A stretch of 64,000 nt of DNA from Monilinia fructicola (Eukaryota > Ascomycota > Leotiomycetes > Helotiales > Sclerotiniaceae), in NCBI GenBank assembly GCA_008692225.1, contig VICG01000013.1:992001-1056000 (forward strand), written 5' to 3'. The notes beneath the pieces were generated by a model. That model was given only the letters and a program-made list of their open reading frames with translations, was not told the DNA's origin and searched no databases. Positions 63,688 through 64,000 of the stretch are shown in pieces. The first letter of the stretch is position 1; every line of letters begins with the position of its first letter. The position numbers were made by a program, and so were the translations under genes.

Positions 63688-64000
63688 TTGGGCGGGGTGG
63701 CAACAGCGTGGCGAGGTCCTATAAGCGAAGAATTGTACGATACCGATGCGAATGATGAATAACGACGACTTAGAGAATGAGCCATGAATCGGTCAATATT
63801 GGGCGTCAATTGCATTTACCTGTTTTGATAGTTAGTTGCTTTGATAGAGAGGGTGTGCAGACACCAGGTCACTGCAGATATGAATAACCTTGCCAAACAA
63901 TTGTTTGGCCGCAGCCTGTGTTCCCATTGCATGCCAGCTCACCTCATTTCCATGTTTCCAGTTTATATGTATCTGCTATATGTTAACTTTGTTCTTCTCT
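63688..64000. other. 3' flank of MsrB
   Basis: The stretch after the MsrB stop shows no gene. The minus-strand frame at 63453-63815 overlaps the MsrB exon and is a shadow of it. Confidence 0.5.

Overview
This 64 kb window is nuclear DNA of a filamentous ascomycete (Pezizomycotina). The evidence is: short introns of about 45-200 nt, most with GTAAGT- or GTATGT-like donors and AG acceptors; a Zn2Cys6/Fungal_trans regulator; a fungal STE20-type kinase; a vigilin/SCP160 gene; and three transposable elements turned almost entirely to A+T in the way repeat-induced point mutation (RIP) does. Protein character suggests Leotiomycetes, perhaps Sclerotiniaceae, but that is only an impression. I found ten protein genes, no tRNA or rRNA, and no CRISPR. 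This is a gene-poor window of about 6.4 kb per gene.

Layout. Positions 1-3130 hold a RIP-degraded Ty3/gypsy pol gene, with a probable 3' LTR to about 3400. Next come three minus-strand genes: a Zn2Cys6 regulator (3592-5796), 2,2-dialkylglycine decarboxylase (6237-7772) and adenylosuccinate lyase (9662-11423). A 7.3 kb stretch without recognisable genes leads to the STE20 p21-activated kinase (minus, 18741-21474), whose upstream side is packed with tandem repeats. The KH-domain protein vigilin/SCP160 follows (plus, 26893-30898). A RIP-degraded hAT transposon with intact 8-bp target duplications lies at 32283-34833. A presequence-bearing SDR dehydrogenase is at 36709-38242 (minus), and a RIP-degraded Tc1/mariner element is at 40221-41687. 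A 14 kb gene desert with many microsatellites runs to 55.7 kb.

The last 8 kb is compact: a Ysc84-type SYLF/SH3 protein (minus), an Sft1/Bet1-type SNARE (plus), an Age2-type ArfGAP (minus) and methionine-R-sulfoxide reductase MsrB (plus). The first three act in endocytosis and Golgi traffic. MsrB carries a likely mitochondrial presequence and a second, internal start codon.

Main points to check. (1) STE20 has three and vigilin five +1 frameshifts. All lie in A/T homopolymers (one could equally sit in the adjoining C run) within a single 10 kb tract, which looks like an unpolished assembly segment rather than two dead genes. (2) The three transposons belong to three different superfamilies and were identified here by reading degenerate protein signatures through RIP; the gypsy reverse-transcriptase YxDD box now reads Y-I-N-N. 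(3) The regulator next to dialkylglycine decarboxylase suggests inducible use of alpha-aminoisobutyrate, the signature residue of peptaibols. (4) The single ArfGAP intron is 69 nt, in frame and stop-free, and if retained would insert an extra CxxC into the zinc finger.
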